NCBI GenBank assembly: GCA_016841665.1
Contig: JAENYT010000002.1
Coordinates: forward strand, 62,001-126,000
DNA length: 64,000 nucleotides
From: Methanobacteriota archaeon
GTDB lineage: Archaea; Halobacteriota; Methanomicrobia; Methanomicrobiales; Methanomicrobiaceae
Reading direction: 5' to 3'
The notes under the pieces are model-generated. The model ran no database searches, had not been told where the DNA came from, and was given only the letters and a program-made list of their open reading frames with translations. Below are positions 1 through 8,593 of the stretch, piece after piece (within the stretch, counting starts at the first letter, position 1; every line of letters starts with the position of its first letter). A program made the position numbers and the translations under genes.

Positions 1-518
1 TCCGCGGTCAGGAAGCCCTCACCCTCTTCCAGGCGATGAGTACGGGCCACGTCACCTACGCCACCATGCACGCCGATTCAGTGGCAAGTGCCGTCCACCG
101 TCTCGAAAACCCGCCGCTGAACGTTCCGCGCAACATGCTCAATGCCCTCGACCTCGTGTCGGTGCAGGTGCAGGCCCGTATCGGCGGGCAGCGTATCAGG
201 CGCACCAAGCAGCTGATCGAGATCCTGGACATCGACCCGCGCACCAACGAACTCATCACCAACGAGGTTTTCCGGTGGCATCCTGTGACCGATGAAATCC
301 GCTATTCCGGGAAATCCTACATCCTCGAGGAGATCATGGAAGAACGCGGGTGGAGTGAGGCCCGGATGAGGGAGGAGCTCAAACGGCGTCAGGAAATTCT
401 GGAATGGATGCGGCTGAAGAAGCTCAGGCATTTCAAGGATGTCGCCAAGGTGCTGATCTCCTACTTCAGAGATCCCGAGGCGGTAATGGACATCGTGCGG
501 AGTGACCTGTATGAATAG
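1..518 (+). CDS. Type IV pilus/secretion-type ATPase, C-terminal part (partial)
   Basis: The frame is open from base 3, so the gene begins before the window and only its last ~171 residues are seen. They show the end of a GspE/PilB/ArlI-type ATPase: RGQEA just after where the Walker B motif should lie, then the histidine box HVTYATMHADS. These ATPases are hexameric cytoplasmic motors that drive assembly of pili or archaella. The next two genes encode the membrane platform, which supports this reading. The charged tail (about 100-150 from the left edge) is typical of archaeal members. Pilus, archaellum or secretion role cannot be told apart here. Confidence 0.9.
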   Translation, partial: RGQEALTLFQAMSTGHVTYATMHADSVASAVHRLENPPLNVPRNMLNALDLVSVQVQARIGGQRIRRTKQLIEILDIDPRTNELITNEVFRWHPVTDEIRYSGKSYILEEIMEERGWSEARMREELKRRQEILEWMRLKKLRHFKDVAKVLISYFRDPEAVMDIVRSDLYE

Positions 519-1437
519 CTACGAGAGATTCTGCTTCAACCTGCTCGGCCAAAGAATGAAGAAAAAGCGGGCTGACCATCTCAACCTGCGCAATGATATG
601 CTGGGTGCGAGGATGAAAACCCCCTTTGAAGCATATCTCTCGACAGCGTACGTCTCCTCGGTGATCGTCGGGCTTCTCTTCGCCCTCATCATCGGTCTGG
701 TCAGCTGGATCCTTCGCATCCCCGAGATGATCACCTATAAGGGAGCCCTCCCCGCGAGCATCGTGGCGCTTTCCGACTACCGTCTTGCCGTCGGGACACT
801 GGCGCTCACCATCTTCTCCCTCCTTGTATTCGGGGGCATCACCTACGCCATCTTTTTGATCTATCCGGGTATTCTGGCCGGCGAACGCCGAAGAAATATC
901 GATGCTACGCTTCCCTATGCGATCAATTATGTGACTGCCATGTCGACTGCGGGCATCACCCCTGCCGAGGTATTCCGCCTGCTGGGCCAGAGCAGCATTT
1001 ACGGTGAGAGCGCCGTGGAGGCTCGATTTATCTCCCGGGAAATCGATATTTTTGGAAAAGATCTCATTGAAGCGCTGAGAATCGTCGGCACCTACACGCC
1101 GAGTTTGCGGATGAAGGATTTCCTGCAGGGGGCGATGGCAAGCATCTCCAGCGGCAGTAATCTCACCAAGTACTTCAGGACCAAGGCTGAGCAGTACTCT
1201 CTGGAAAACCGGCAGATGCAGAAGACGTTCCTTGAAACGCTCGGCCTTATCGCAGAGTCCTACGTGACCGCACTGGTGGCGGGAACCCTCTTTCTGATCA
1301 TTCTCCAGTCGATCATGTCCTCCATCAGTTCGTCAGGCGGCGATCCGATGCTCCTCTATGCGGTGATCTACGGTATCGTGCCGCTGGGGAGTGTCATGTT
1401 CATCATCCTGATCAGCTCCATGACCCCGGAGGTGTGA
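511..1437 (+). CDS. Type II secretion/pilus assembly membrane protein (T2SF, TadC-like)
   Basis: About 308 residues. Hydrophobic segments lie at about residues 42-65, 90-122, 243-267 and 280-306, with a cytoplasmic T2SF segment between (motif LPYAINYVTAMSTAGITP). It would form the inner-membrane platform on which the upstream ATPase works. The ATG at 511 overlaps the stop of the ATPase (ATGAATAG), so the genes are probably translationally coupled; a GTG at 502 is a possible earlier start. The family is clear; the exact machine is inferred. Confidence 0.88.
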   Translation: MNSYERFCFNLLGQRMKKKRADHLNLRNDMLGARMKTPFEAYLSTAYVSSVIVGLLFALIIGLVSWILRIPEMITYKGALPASIVALSDYRLAVGTLALTIFSLLVFGGITYAIFLIYPGILAGERRRNIDATLPYAINYVTAMSTAGITPAEVFRLLGQSSIYGESAVEARFISREIDIFGKDLIEALRIVGTYTPSLRMKDFLQGAMASISSGSNLTKYFRTKAEQYSLENRQMQKTFLETLGLIAESYVTALVAGTLFLIILQSIMSSISSSGGDPMLLYAVIYGIVPLGSVMFIILISSMTPEV

Positions 1438-1438
1438 A

Positions 1439-2479
1439 ATGAAGTCAGGGAAAATTTTCGGTGATTTTCTGAACCGCAGTGGGTATCGCAGAGACGATAT
1501 CGACGTGGCTCAGCTGGACGCGTATGAAAAGAAACAGAAAGACATCCTCGACAAGATCGAGCATCAGCGCAAGAACCGCATCGGGGTGAACCGGTTGAAA
1601 GCACATCCCGTCGAGGTGCTCACCGAGCAGCCCGTCAACATCCTCATCGCCTCGCTCCCTCTTGCATTCCTGATCCTTATCCTGGGATTCTTCTTTTTGA
1701 TCACCCAGTACGGGGTGCAGGTCCTGTTTTCGTCGACGCTCTTCGACGACGTCTTCCTGCTGGCGATCCTCGTGGGCGTAGTTCCGCTGGCGTTTCTGGA
1801 TCTCAAGGAATCAAGACGGAGAAAGAGCATCGAGCAGTCGTTGCCGAACTTCTTCCGCGACGTTGCAGGGATGAACGAGAGTGGTATGACGCTCCCCAAT
1901 GCCATTTCCATCGTCTCGCAGGGCGAGTACGGCACCCTGACGCCATATATCAAGCAGCTCAACAACGAGATGTCGTGGAATGTCCCCTTTGTCGATGCAA
2001 TGTACCGTTTCGGGAGCCGCATCAACACCCACCTCGCCGAACGCAGCGTTGACCTCATATCCAAGGCCAGCAAGGCAGGTGGTGACGTCAGCGAGGTGCT
2101 CAGGGCCGCGGCAAACGATGCATACGAATTCCTCGCCCTCGATACCGAACGCCGCAACAACATGCTGATCTACGTGATCATCGTGATCATCTCGTTCTTC
2201 GTGTTCCTGTTCGTGATCGCGGTAATGACCGGGACGTTCCTGGCCACCATGGCCGAGGCCGGTGCGGCGGTCGCCGAAACAGGACAGGGTGCGGGACAGT
2301 TCGGCGGCCGTATCGATCTCTTCTTCTACAACCGCCTCTTCTCCCATGCCGCCATGATACAGGGCTTCTTTTCCGGGCTCGTGGCGGGGCAGATGGGTGA
2401 AAGCAACGCCATATCCGGACTGAAATACTCCGTTATCATGGTGGTCATCGCCTGGATCGCCTTCAGGTTCTTTATCTGA
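1439..2479 (+). CDS. Second T2SF/TadC-like pilus assembly membrane protein
   Basis: 346 residues, starting one base after the previous stop. A charged ~60-residue N-terminus is followed by membrane segments at about 67-87, 95-120, 242-268 and 325-346, and a T2SF core (SLPNFFRDVAGMNESGMTLP). With the preceding gene it makes a two-protein platform, the usual archaeal arrangement of an ATPase followed by one or two TadC-like proteins. No pilin or prepilin peptidase lies downstream in this window, so substrates must be encoded upstream or elsewhere. Confidence 0.88.
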   Translation: MKSGKIFGDFLNRSGYRRDDIDVAQLDAYEKKQKDILDKIEHQRKNRIGVNRLKAHPVEVLTEQPVNILIASLPLAFLILILGFFFLITQYGVQVLFSSTLFDDVFLLAILVGVVPLAFLDLKESRRRKSIEQSLPNFFRDVAGMNESGMTLPNAISIVSQGEYGTLTPYIKQLNNEMSWNVPFVDAMYRFGSRINTHLAERSVDLISKASKAGGDVSEVLRAAANDAYEFLALDTERRNNMLIYVIIVIISFFVFLFVIAVMTGTFLATMAEAGAAVAETGQGAGQFGGRIDLFFYNRLFSHAAMIQGFFSGLVAGQMGESNAISGLKYSVIMVVIAWIAFRFFI

Positions 2480-2571
2480 AGGCATCCTTTTACCCTATCC
2501 CCCGCCGTCCAAACAGCCGTGATGATGCGGGCGGATGTGGAAGGCCTTTTTTACATCAGGGTGCCGCGCCC

Positions 2572-2586
2572 ATCGTTCGGAACGAT
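2572..2586. other. Perfect inverted repeat between convergent genes
   Basis: ATCGTT-CGG-AACGAT is a perfect 6-bp stem with a 3-base loop in the 180-bp gap between the pilus operon (ending 2479) and the aIF1 gene (ending 2661 on the other strand). With the T/A runs at 2547-2552 and 2625-2635 it probably contributes to transcription termination from either side. Confidence 0.4.
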
Positions 2587-2624
2587 CATAAAAATGCGTA
2601 CAGGCGGCGCGGCGTCCTCAGTCA

Positions 2625-2635
2625 TTTTTTAAAAA
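2625..2635. terminator. Bidirectional T/A-run terminator
   Basis: Six T followed by five A sit between two convergent transcription units. Archaeal RNA polymerase terminates at U-runs, and this sequence supplies one on each strand. A second T6 run at 2547-2552 would also serve the + strand operon. Confidence 0.5.
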
Positions 2636-2660
2636 TAGATGTACTCGGGAAGCCGGGATA

Positions 2661-2966
2661 TCATGAGATATTATCCAGTTTATATCCCTTTTCTGAGAGG
2701 AGCTTTTTCACCCGCTCACGATGGTTGCCCTGGAGCTCGATGGAATTCCCCTTGACCGTTCCCCCGCAGGCAAGTTTGCCCTTCAGGAACTTCTGGAGCT
2801 CCTCGAGATCGATATCATAGGGGTCAAGTCCATCGATCACGGTGACCTCTTTGCCATACCGCCTTCTATTGATGTGCACGTTGATACGCTGTTGTTCCTT
2901 CGCAACCTCTTCACAGATACACAATTCTTTTGGTAGTCCACATTTTGGACAGATACCACCGTTCAT
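2661..2966 (-). CDS. Translation initiation factor aIF1 (SUI1 family)
   Basis: 101 residues. The SUI1 domain covers about residues 27-98 (ending [16 protein letters not shown]) and acts in start-codon selection on the small ribosomal subunit. The N-terminus carries [13 protein letters not shown] (about 6-18), a Cys motif common in euryarchaeal members. Family and length match. A TATA-like box 25-30 bases upstream of the ATG implies a short leader and its own promoter. Confidence 0.93.
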   Translation of the reverse strand: MNGGICPKCGLPKELCICEEVAKEQQRINVHINRRRYGKEVTVIDGLDPYDIDLEELQKFLKGKLACGGTVKGNSIELQGNHRERVKKLLSEKGYKLDNIS

Positions 2967-2988
2967 TACTCAGTACCTTCAAGTTCTC

Positions 2989-2998
2989 TTTATATATT
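2989..2998 (-). promoter_or_regulatory. TATA box of the aIF1 gene
   Basis: On the minus strand AAATATATAAAG lies 25-30 bases before the ATG at 2966, the spacing expected for an archaeal TATA box and a start site at or just before the start codon. Confidence 0.6.
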
Positions 2999-3012
2999 TG
3001 TTGGCATGTTCT

Positions 3013-4653
3013 TCATTCCACGACGCATACTTCGCACCCTCTGGATAATACCTGGTCTGATCTGCTGTTTTCCCGATACACGGTGATCCCCTTGCAGCCA
3101 AGCGAGCGGGCGAGTCTGAAAATATCCTTTATATCCTCCACAGAGGCTGATTCGGGCATATTGACCGTTTTTGAGACAGCGTTGTCGGTGTGTCGCTGGA
3201 ATGCCGCCTGCATCTGCACATGGTGCTCGGGGGCAATCTCATCAGCGGCCCTGAACAGCTCCTTGATATGCTCGTCGATGGGCAGATGCTGGATGCTCCC
3301 TGTCTTTCTCACCGCATCGAGGATCAACTGGCCATCCGCCCTCTTTTCCGCCAAAACGGTTACGAGCCGGTTGACCGTGTTGACGGTGCGGTGGGCGATG
3401 GTCCGGTGGTAGGCGAGCGAAAAGAGCGGCTCGATGCCGCTCGAGGTGTCGGCAATAATATGCAGCGATCCTGTGGGGGCGATAGTGGTGACCGTGGCGT
3501 TGCGCATCGGCCCTGAGAAGATACTCCTGTCGATGGCCGGAAAGGATCCCCTCCACTCTCCCAGTTCTGCCGAACGCGCCCGCGCTTCCCGGTGGACATG
3601 GTCCATCACCTCCCCGGCGAGGGCGATCGCTTCCTGCGATGCATAGGGGATGCCGAGCAGGATGAGCATTTCGGCAAACCCCATCACGCCAAGCCCGATT
3701 TTTCGTGTTGCACGTGTCTGCTCCTCGATTGGTTTCAGGGGGAACCTGTTGACGTCGATCACCGTATCGAGGAAGTCGACGGCAGTGCGGATGGTATAGG
3801 TGAGCAGGTCGAGATTGATGTCGTTGTGTTTCACGCAGCGGGAGAGGTTGATACTGCCGAGGTTGCAGCTCTCGAAAGGAAGAAGCGGCTGTTCCCCGCA
3901 GGGGTTCGTCGCCTCGATCATCCCGTATCCCGGCACGGTGTTCTTCCGGTTGATCTCATCCAGAAAGAGCACTCCCGGGTCGCCGCACGCCCATGCCGCC
4001 TCTGCGCAGGCCCGCCAGATCTCCTGCGGGTCGATCTCGGCCCATGTCTCCCCGTCACGGGGATTGACAAGAGGATACGGCATCCCTGCGTCCCGGCACT
4101 GGAAATAGTGCGCGTCGAATCCCACGGAGAGGTTGAAGTTTGACAATCCCCCGCCGGTTTTTGCGCGGATAAAGTCCATGATATCGGGGTGCGAACTTGC
4201 GAGCACGCCCATATTGGCCCCCCTCCGTTTTCCTCCCTGCTTGACCGCAGCTGTTGCGGCATCGAAGACCCTGATAAACGAGAGCGGTCCGCTGGCAATT
4301 CCGCTCGTTTGTTCGACCATATCCCCGCGGGGGCGGATCCGGCTGAAGGAAAACCCTGTCCCTCCCCCGCTCTTGTGAATGAGGGCCATGTGGCCGAGCG
4401 TCAGAAAGATGTGTTCGAGGGAGTCTTCCACGGGCAGGACAAAGCAGGCGGAAAGCTGCCCCAGCGGTGTTCCCGCGTTCATGAGGGTGGGAGAGTTGGG
4501 GAGGAAGAGGAGGTGTTCCATCACAAACGTGAAATCCTTTGCCTTTGCGCCGTCCACCGCTCGGGCCACGCGTGACCAGAGCTGCTCCGGCGATTCGCCA
4601 TCGAGGAGATAACGGTCCTGTAATAGAAGACGGGCAGGGGCAGAAAGGTGCAT
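3013..4653 (-). CDS. nrdJ: Adenosylcobalamin-dependent ribonucleotide reductase (class II)
   Basis: About 546 residues; reduces ribonucleotides to deoxyribonucleotides with a B12-generated thiyl radical. Visible features are the substrate-site segment FLPNSPTLMNAGTPLGQLSACF, the Cys/Glu active-site motif NPCGEQPLLPFESCNLGSIN, and a C-terminal CEVC pair that can shuttle electrons to the active site. There is no N-terminal ATP-cone, so it is a compact form. I chose the ATG at 4653 over that at 4677 because the likely TATA box (4676-4686) overlaps the upstream one. The divergent neighbour makes the B12 precursor cobyric acid. Confidence 0.92.
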   Translation of the reverse strand: MHLSAPARLLLQDRYLLDGESPEQLWSRVARAVDGAKAKDFTFVMEHLLFLPNSPTLMNAGTPLGQLSACFVLPVEDSLEHIFLTLGHMALIHKSGGGTGFSFSRIRPRGDMVEQTSGIASGPLSFIRVFDAATAAVKQGGKRRGANMGVLASSHPDIMDFIRAKTGGGLSNFNLSVGFDAHYFQCRDAGMPYPLVNPRDGETWAEIDPQEIWRACAEAAWACGDPGVLFLDEINRKNTVPGYGMIEATNPCGEQPLLPFESCNLGSINLSRCVKHNDINLDLLTYTIRTAVDFLDTVIDVNRFPLKPIEEQTRATRKIGLGVMGFAEMLILLGIPYASQEAIALAGEVMDHVHREARARSAELGEWRGSFPAIDRSIFSGPMRNATVTTIAPTGSLHIIADTSSGIEPLFSLAYHRTIAHRTVNTVNRLVTVLAEKRADGQLILDAVRKTGSIQHLPIDEHIKELFRAADEIAPEHHVQMQAAFQRHTDNAVSKTVNMPESASVEDIKDIFRLARSLGCKGITVYRENSRSDQVLSRGCEVCVVE

Positions 4654-4675
4654 TGTATGGTGATAGACCATCGCC

Positions 4676-4686
4676 ATTTATTAAAT
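4676..4686. promoter_or_regulatory. Shared divergent TATA element of nrdJ and cobQ
   Basis: ATTTATTAAAT is an inverted repeat (ATTTA/TAAAT around one base). It is the only AT-rich element in the gap between nrdJ and cobQ. Its centre is 28 bases from the nrdJ ATG (4653) and 31 from the cobQ ATG (4712). Either strand can serve as a TATA box with leaderless or very short-leader transcripts. Confidence 0.5.
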
Positions 4687-4711
4687 CATCCCGCAGAGTG
4701 TTTGTATTCTC

Positions 4712-6187
4712 ATGTCGCTGATGGTGCTCGGAACCGCTTCGCACGTCGGAAAGAGCGTGACGGTAGCGGCGATATGCAGGAGCCTTGTTCGCCGGAATAT
4801 CAGTGTGGCTCCGTTCAAATCCCAGAATATGAGCAATAATTCCTACGTCACCGCCGCGGGCCGGGAGATCGGCATGGCACAGGCGATGCAGGCGCACGCG
4901 GCCTGCACTGAGCCGCATGCCGACATGAACCCGGTGCTCCTCAAGCCGAAAGGGGATCGCACCTCGCAGGTGGTGCTGCTCGGAAGGCCGTACCGCGATG
5001 TGTACATCGGGGACTACTATAAGGAGACGGGGATGCTGCTCGAGGAGGCGGTTTTGGCCTTCCGTCGCCTCGAGGAGCGGTACGGGCAGGTGGTCGTCGA
5101 GGGTGCAGGCGGTGCCGCCGAACTGAACCTCTACGACCGGGATATCGCCAACATCCTTCTCGCCCGGCGCCTGCAGCTCCCGATCATTCTTGTGGGGGAT
5201 ATCGAGCGTGGGGGTATTTTTGCCCAGATCTACGGAACCATTGCTCTTTTGCCCGATGATGTGCGCCCGCTCGTCGCCGGGGTTATCGTCAACAAGTTCA
5301 GGGGCGATCCCTCCCTGTTCGAGGAGGGCATCGCCCGGATCGAGGCAATCTGCGGTGTACCCGTGATAGGCGTCGTTCCCTATGCAGACATGCGACTCCC
5401 CAGCGAAGATTCGCTCTCTATCGATGACAAGCGGCACAAGGACTCGCCGGTGCAAATCGCAATCCTTCGCCTGCCCCGGATCTCCAACTTCACCGATTTC
5501 GAACTGCTCGAACAACGTGCGGCGGTGGAGTATGTCGATCCGGGCACCTCTCTCGAGGCGTACGACTGCATTATCATCCCCGGCACCAAGAACACGGTCG
5601 AGGACCTCGCCGTCCTGCGCCGTTGCGGAACCGGTGAGGAGTTGTCCCGCGCACGAATGCGCAATATCCCCATCATCGGCATCTGCGGCGGCTACCAGAT
5701 GCTCGGCAGGGAGATCACTGATACGGGGATTGAGGGAGGCAACGGTGAATTTTCAGGTTTCGGGCTGCTGGACGTCACCACACGGTTCGATGGGTACCAT
5801 AAGACCACGGTTCAGGTGGAACGGGAGGCGGCCCCCGTTTCTCCGATCCTCAGTGAAATGGGGCGTGTACGGGGGTATGAGATTCACATGGGTGAGACGC
5901 TCGCAGACGGCGTCTGCCAGGCGTTCGAAGGGGAGGGTGCGGTCAGCGACGACGGCCTGGTCTTCGGGACCTATATGCACGGTCTCTTCGTCAACGAAAA
6001 CGCCATTGATGCGCTGCTCTCCTATCTCTACCGGAAAAAAGGGCTTGTATACTCCTGCGATGCGGACGGGCCCTGCGAAGGGCAGGATTGTTCCCCGTAC
6101 GACGCCCTCGCCGATCACTACGAACGCCACTGCGATATGGATTATATTGTATCATTTTTCAAGCATGAGGGAGATACCTGTGAGTAG
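4712..6187 (+). CDS. cobQ: Cobyric acid synthase
   Basis: 491 residues; amidates adenosylcobyrinic acid a,c-diamide at four positions with glutamine and ATP in late B12 synthesis. The N-terminal synthetase domain has the P-loop variant GTASHVGKS and [11 protein letters not shown]; the C-terminal class I glutaminase has the nucleophile Cys in [10 protein letters not shown] and the catalytic His in GTYMHGLF. Full length. Divergent from the B12-dependent ribonucleotide reductase, suggesting coordinated supply of cofactor and enzyme. Confidence 0.95.
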   Translation: MSLMVLGTASHVGKSVTVAAICRSLVRRNISVAPFKSQNMSNNSYVTAAGREIGMAQAMQAHAACTEPHADMNPVLLKPKGDRTSQVVLLGRPYRDVYIGDYYKETGMLLEEAVLAFRRLEERYGQVVVEGAGGAAELNLYDRDIANILLARRLQLPIILVGDIERGGIFAQIYGTIALLPDDVRPLVAGVIVNKFRGDPSLFEEGIARIEAICGVPVIGVVPYADMRLPSEDSLSIDDKRHKDSPVQIAILRLPRISNFTDFELLEQRAAVEYVDPGTSLEAYDCIIIPGTKNTVEDLAVLRRCGTGEELSRARMRNIPIIGICGGYQMLGREITDTGIEGGNGEFSGFGLLDVTTRFDGYHKTTVQVEREAAPVSPILSEMGRVRGYEIHMGETLADGVCQAFEGEGAVSDDGLVFGTYMHGLFVNENAIDALLSYLYRKKGLVYSCDADGPCEGQDCSPYDALADHYERHCDMDYIVSFFKHEGDTCE

Positions 6188-6223
6188 ACAGGGACGTTGT
6201 ATACGTTTCTTCTGAGGTGTGCC

Positions 6224-6556
6224 ATGGTCATGCGGTTATCTTTCACTCTCGATCCCGAGCTGGTGGACATGATCGACCAGTATGCGGGCGGTCGATCCAT
6301 CAAGAGGGACAAGGCGATCCTCGAGCTGATTGAAGCGGGGATCACCCATATCAGGGAAGGCGGGTCCATCAAGATCGAGCAATGCCGTTCCTTTGAGGAG
6401 TTCGAAATCCTACGGAAGACCATCGATGAACTGAGAGCGGAGATCGTCGAGATGCAGCGTGAGCTGCGGAGTATCCGCCACACCGTCGAGCGTGAGCGGG
6501 ACGAAGAAGCAGGGGTGGTCCCGTTCCAATCCCGAAAATGGTGGAAATTCTGGTAG
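6224..6556 (+). CDS. Small coiled-coil protein with ribbon-helix-helix-like N-terminus
   Basis: 110 residues. I chose ATG 6224 because GAGGTG lies just upstream (6214-6219). The N-terminus (RLSFTLDPELVDMIDQYAG...) resembles a CopG/Arc-type ribbon-helix-helix DNA-binding fold. Residues about 50-100 are a charged coiled coil, ending in the basic/aromatic tail RKWWKFW. It follows cobQ by 36 bases and may be cotranscribed. A DNA-binding role is inferred from fold resemblance only. Confidence 0.65.
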   Translation: MVMRLSFTLDPELVDMIDQYAGGRSIKRDKAILELIEAGITHIREGGSIKIEQCRSFEEFEILRKTIDELRAEIVEMQRELRSIRHTVERERDEEAGVVPFQSRKWWKFW

Positions 6557-6570
6557 CATGCGGCTGGATC

Positions 6571-6837
6571 TCAACTGATCAGGCTCATGATACTCCTAAA
6601 ACCCTCCCCTGTGCGGTCGTCGCAGCGCACCATTACGACGTCGCAAAGATCGACCTCTTCGGTAGATCGTCGTACCTGGCAGTAGGCGCGTGCGGGCGAG
6701 CCCACCCAGCGCCCCTTCACCATGAAATGGGTTGAATGAACACAAAACCGGCATTTCACCAGTTCTTCACGCTTCGTGGTCGTGCACTGCACGCGTCCCC
6801 CCTCCACGGGCAGCTCCCGCACCGGACCTCTACTCAT
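6571..6837 (-). CDS. Conserved Cys-containing hypothetical protein
   Basis: 88 residues starting with an ATG that overlaps the stop of the next gene upstream (ATGAGTAG), so translation is probably coupled. Four cysteines, including CRFC and two later singles, could bind a metal or Fe-S cluster (CTTTKREELVKCRFC... AYCQVRR... DLCDVV). I do not recognise the family. The pairing with a YkgJ-type Cys-cluster protein suggests a shared metal-related role. Confidence 0.6.
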   Translation of the reverse strand: MSRGPVRELPVEGGRVQCTTTKREELVKCRFCVHSTHFMVKGRWVGSPARAYCQVRRSTEEVDLCDVVMVRCDDRTGEGFRSIMSLIS

Positions 6838-7318
6838 AGACCTCGAGGCGATAGCCTTCCGATTCGATGATTTCGGCGGCCTGTGCTTTCCAGTCCACAT
6901 CGTTGCGGGCGATGAGCGGTTTTATTCGCTCATTCCAGAGTGCGTTGAGCCGGTCATCGGATGAGACCAGGTTGAAGTGTCCCTTTACCCTGCCTGATTC
7001 CACCCCGTCCTGCGTATAGATGCGCATGGTGGCGCAGACAAAGTCCCTGCAGAATTTGGGGCGTGTTGCATGGATGATGCAGACGAAAGTCCCCTCATGT
7101 TCGCCTTTCTGGAGGAAGGGGCACCACTCCTTCGGGGTGTCACGTTCATCCGGATCAAAAGTGTTCCGATAGGGTTTCTCGACGGTTGCGTACACGGTCT
7201 CCTTGCCCAATTCGTGCACGCAGATCACCCTGGGCGGTCCCGTCGATCCGACGATGTTCACATACCTCCCCATGCCCATGCAGCACCGCCCGCAGAGCGT
7301 GCATACGAATTCGGCCAT
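6830..7318 (-). CDS. YkgJ family cysteine-cluster protein
   Basis: About 162 residues. The N-terminal CTLCGRCC motif and later single cysteines (in EWCPFL, TFVCIIHATRPKFCRDFVC) define the YkgJ/CxxCxxCC family, thought to bind zinc or an Fe-S cluster; its biochemical role is unknown. The start at 7318 gives MAEFVC. The 4-8 base overlap with the downstream Cys-containing gene indicates an operon. Confidence 0.82.
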   Translation of the reverse strand: MAEFVCTLCGRCCMGMGRYVNIVGSTGPPRVICVHELGKETVYATVEKPYRNTFDPDERDTPKEWCPFLQKGEHEGTFVCIIHATRPKFCRDFVCATMRIYTQDGVESGRVKGHFNLVSSDDRLNALWNERIKPLIARNDVDWKAQAAEIIESEGYRLEVYE

Positions 7319-7414
7319 GATCAACTAGTCTCTCCGGGCAGTCAATAATGCTACGGTCGGGGTTGAATCGTCGCCCACAAAACACTAAAAAAGGTAACAA
7401 TCCACATAGTATCC

Positions 7415-8593
7415 ATGAAAGTCTGCATCATGTGCGGAGGCGAGGGGACCCGCCTGCGGCCCCTCACCTTCGAGCGCCCCAAGCCATGCATTCCCATCGT
7501 CAACAAACCTTCCATTCAGCACCTTGTCGCCCATCTCTCCCACCTCGGGTTCACGGAAGTGATCGTGACGGTGGGCTACAAGGGGAATGCCGTGCAGGAG
7601 GCGCTGGGGGACGGTTCCCTCTTCGGTGTGGAGGTGACCTATGTGCCCGAAAAGATTAAGCTCGGCACTGCCGGAAGCGTGAAAAATGCCCAGGAGTACC
7701 TGGGGGACACGCCTTTTCTGGTGGTGGGGGGAGATCATGTAACCGATATCGACCTCCTTGCATTCTATCGTGATCACCTGCGCAGCGACGCTATCGCCTC
7801 TATCGCCCTGCTCTCCATCGACGAGCCCTGCGAGTTCGGCATCGCGGAGATCGATATACACTACCACATCAAGCGGTTCAAGGAAAAACCGTCACCGGGC
7901 GAAATCTTCTCCAACCTGGCGAGTACGGGCATGTACGTGTGCAATCCAGACATTTTCGACTACATCCCTCCGCAGACGCAGTATGATTTTGCCAAAAACC
8001 TCTTCCCCATGCTCATGGACCAGAGGCAGGTGCTGAAAGGCTGGCTCGCCCGGGGAAACTGGACGGATGTGGGCAGCCCCCGGTCGCTCAGGCAGGCCGA
8101 ACAGTGGGAGCTCAATGACATCGGGTATACGCAGATTAAAGGCGATCTGACGGTGAAAGGGGCAAATATCGTCGGTCCGGTGGATCTCGGGCATTCCATT
8201 TCGGTCGGTGAGAATTCGCAGATCATCGGCCCCGTATCCATCGGCTCAGGCGTCGTGATCCGCGAAAACGTCCTCATCGGTCCCTATACGAGCATCGGTG
8301 ACCGGTGCGTGATCGGGCCGGACACAAAAATCTTCTCCTCGTCACTCTATAACGGCATCACGGTGGGGAGATCGACGACCATCAGCGGGAGCATCATCGA
8401 CAATGATGTGGTGATCGGCGATGCGTGCAACATCGAGAATGAAACCGTGATCGGGCCGAGAACGGTGATCAAAAACAATGTGGTGATCCATGCCGGGACG
8501 AGGGTCTGGCCGGAAGTGATCATTCCCGACCACAGCGTGGTCAAGGAGCACCTGCTCAACGAAGCGTTTGAGACCCAATGCAATGGGTCCTAA
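7415..8593 (+). CDS. Sugar-nucleotide pyrophosphorylase with left-handed beta-helix domain
   Basis: 392 residues. The nucleotidyltransferase domain (1-~235) begins with GGEGTRLRPLTFERPKP and makes an NDP-sugar from NTP and sugar 1-phosphate. The C-terminal ~150 residues are hexapeptide repeats (NSQIIGPVSIGSGVVIREN-type) that form a left-handed beta-helix. It resembles mannose-1-phosphate guanylyltransferase or glucose-1-phosphate thymidylyltransferase-like archaeal proteins; the sugar and nucleotide cannot be assigned from sequence alone. A TATA-like ACTAAAAAAGG lies about 30 bases before the ATG. It overlaps the convergent CBS-ParB gene by 4 bases. Confidence 0.87.
   Translation: MKVCIMCGGEGTRLRPLTFERPKPCIPIVNKPSIQHLVAHLSHLGFTEVIVTVGYKGNAVQEALGDGSLFGVEVTYVPEKIKLGTAGSVKNAQEYLGDTPFLVVGGDHVTDIDLLAFYRDHLRSDAIASIALLSIDEPCEFGIAEIDIHYHIKRFKEKPSPGEIFSNLASTGMYVCNPDIFDYIPPQTQYDFAKNLFPMLMDQRQVLKGWLARGNWTDVGSPRSLRQAEQWELNDIGYTQIKGDLTVKGANIVGPVDLGHSISVGENSQIIGPVSIGSGVVIRENVLIGPYTSIGDRCVIGPDTKIFSSSLYNGITVGRSTTISGSIIDNDVVIGDACNIENETVIGPRTVIKNNVVIHAGTRVWPEVIIPDHSVVKEHLLNEAFETQCNGS

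Noticed and set aside
1455-3218. Long antisense frames opposite real genes (for example opposite the T2SF genes, srp54, mutS and dapL)
   Set aside because: High GC content gives long open shadows; each overlaps a gene with recognised motifs on the other strand.
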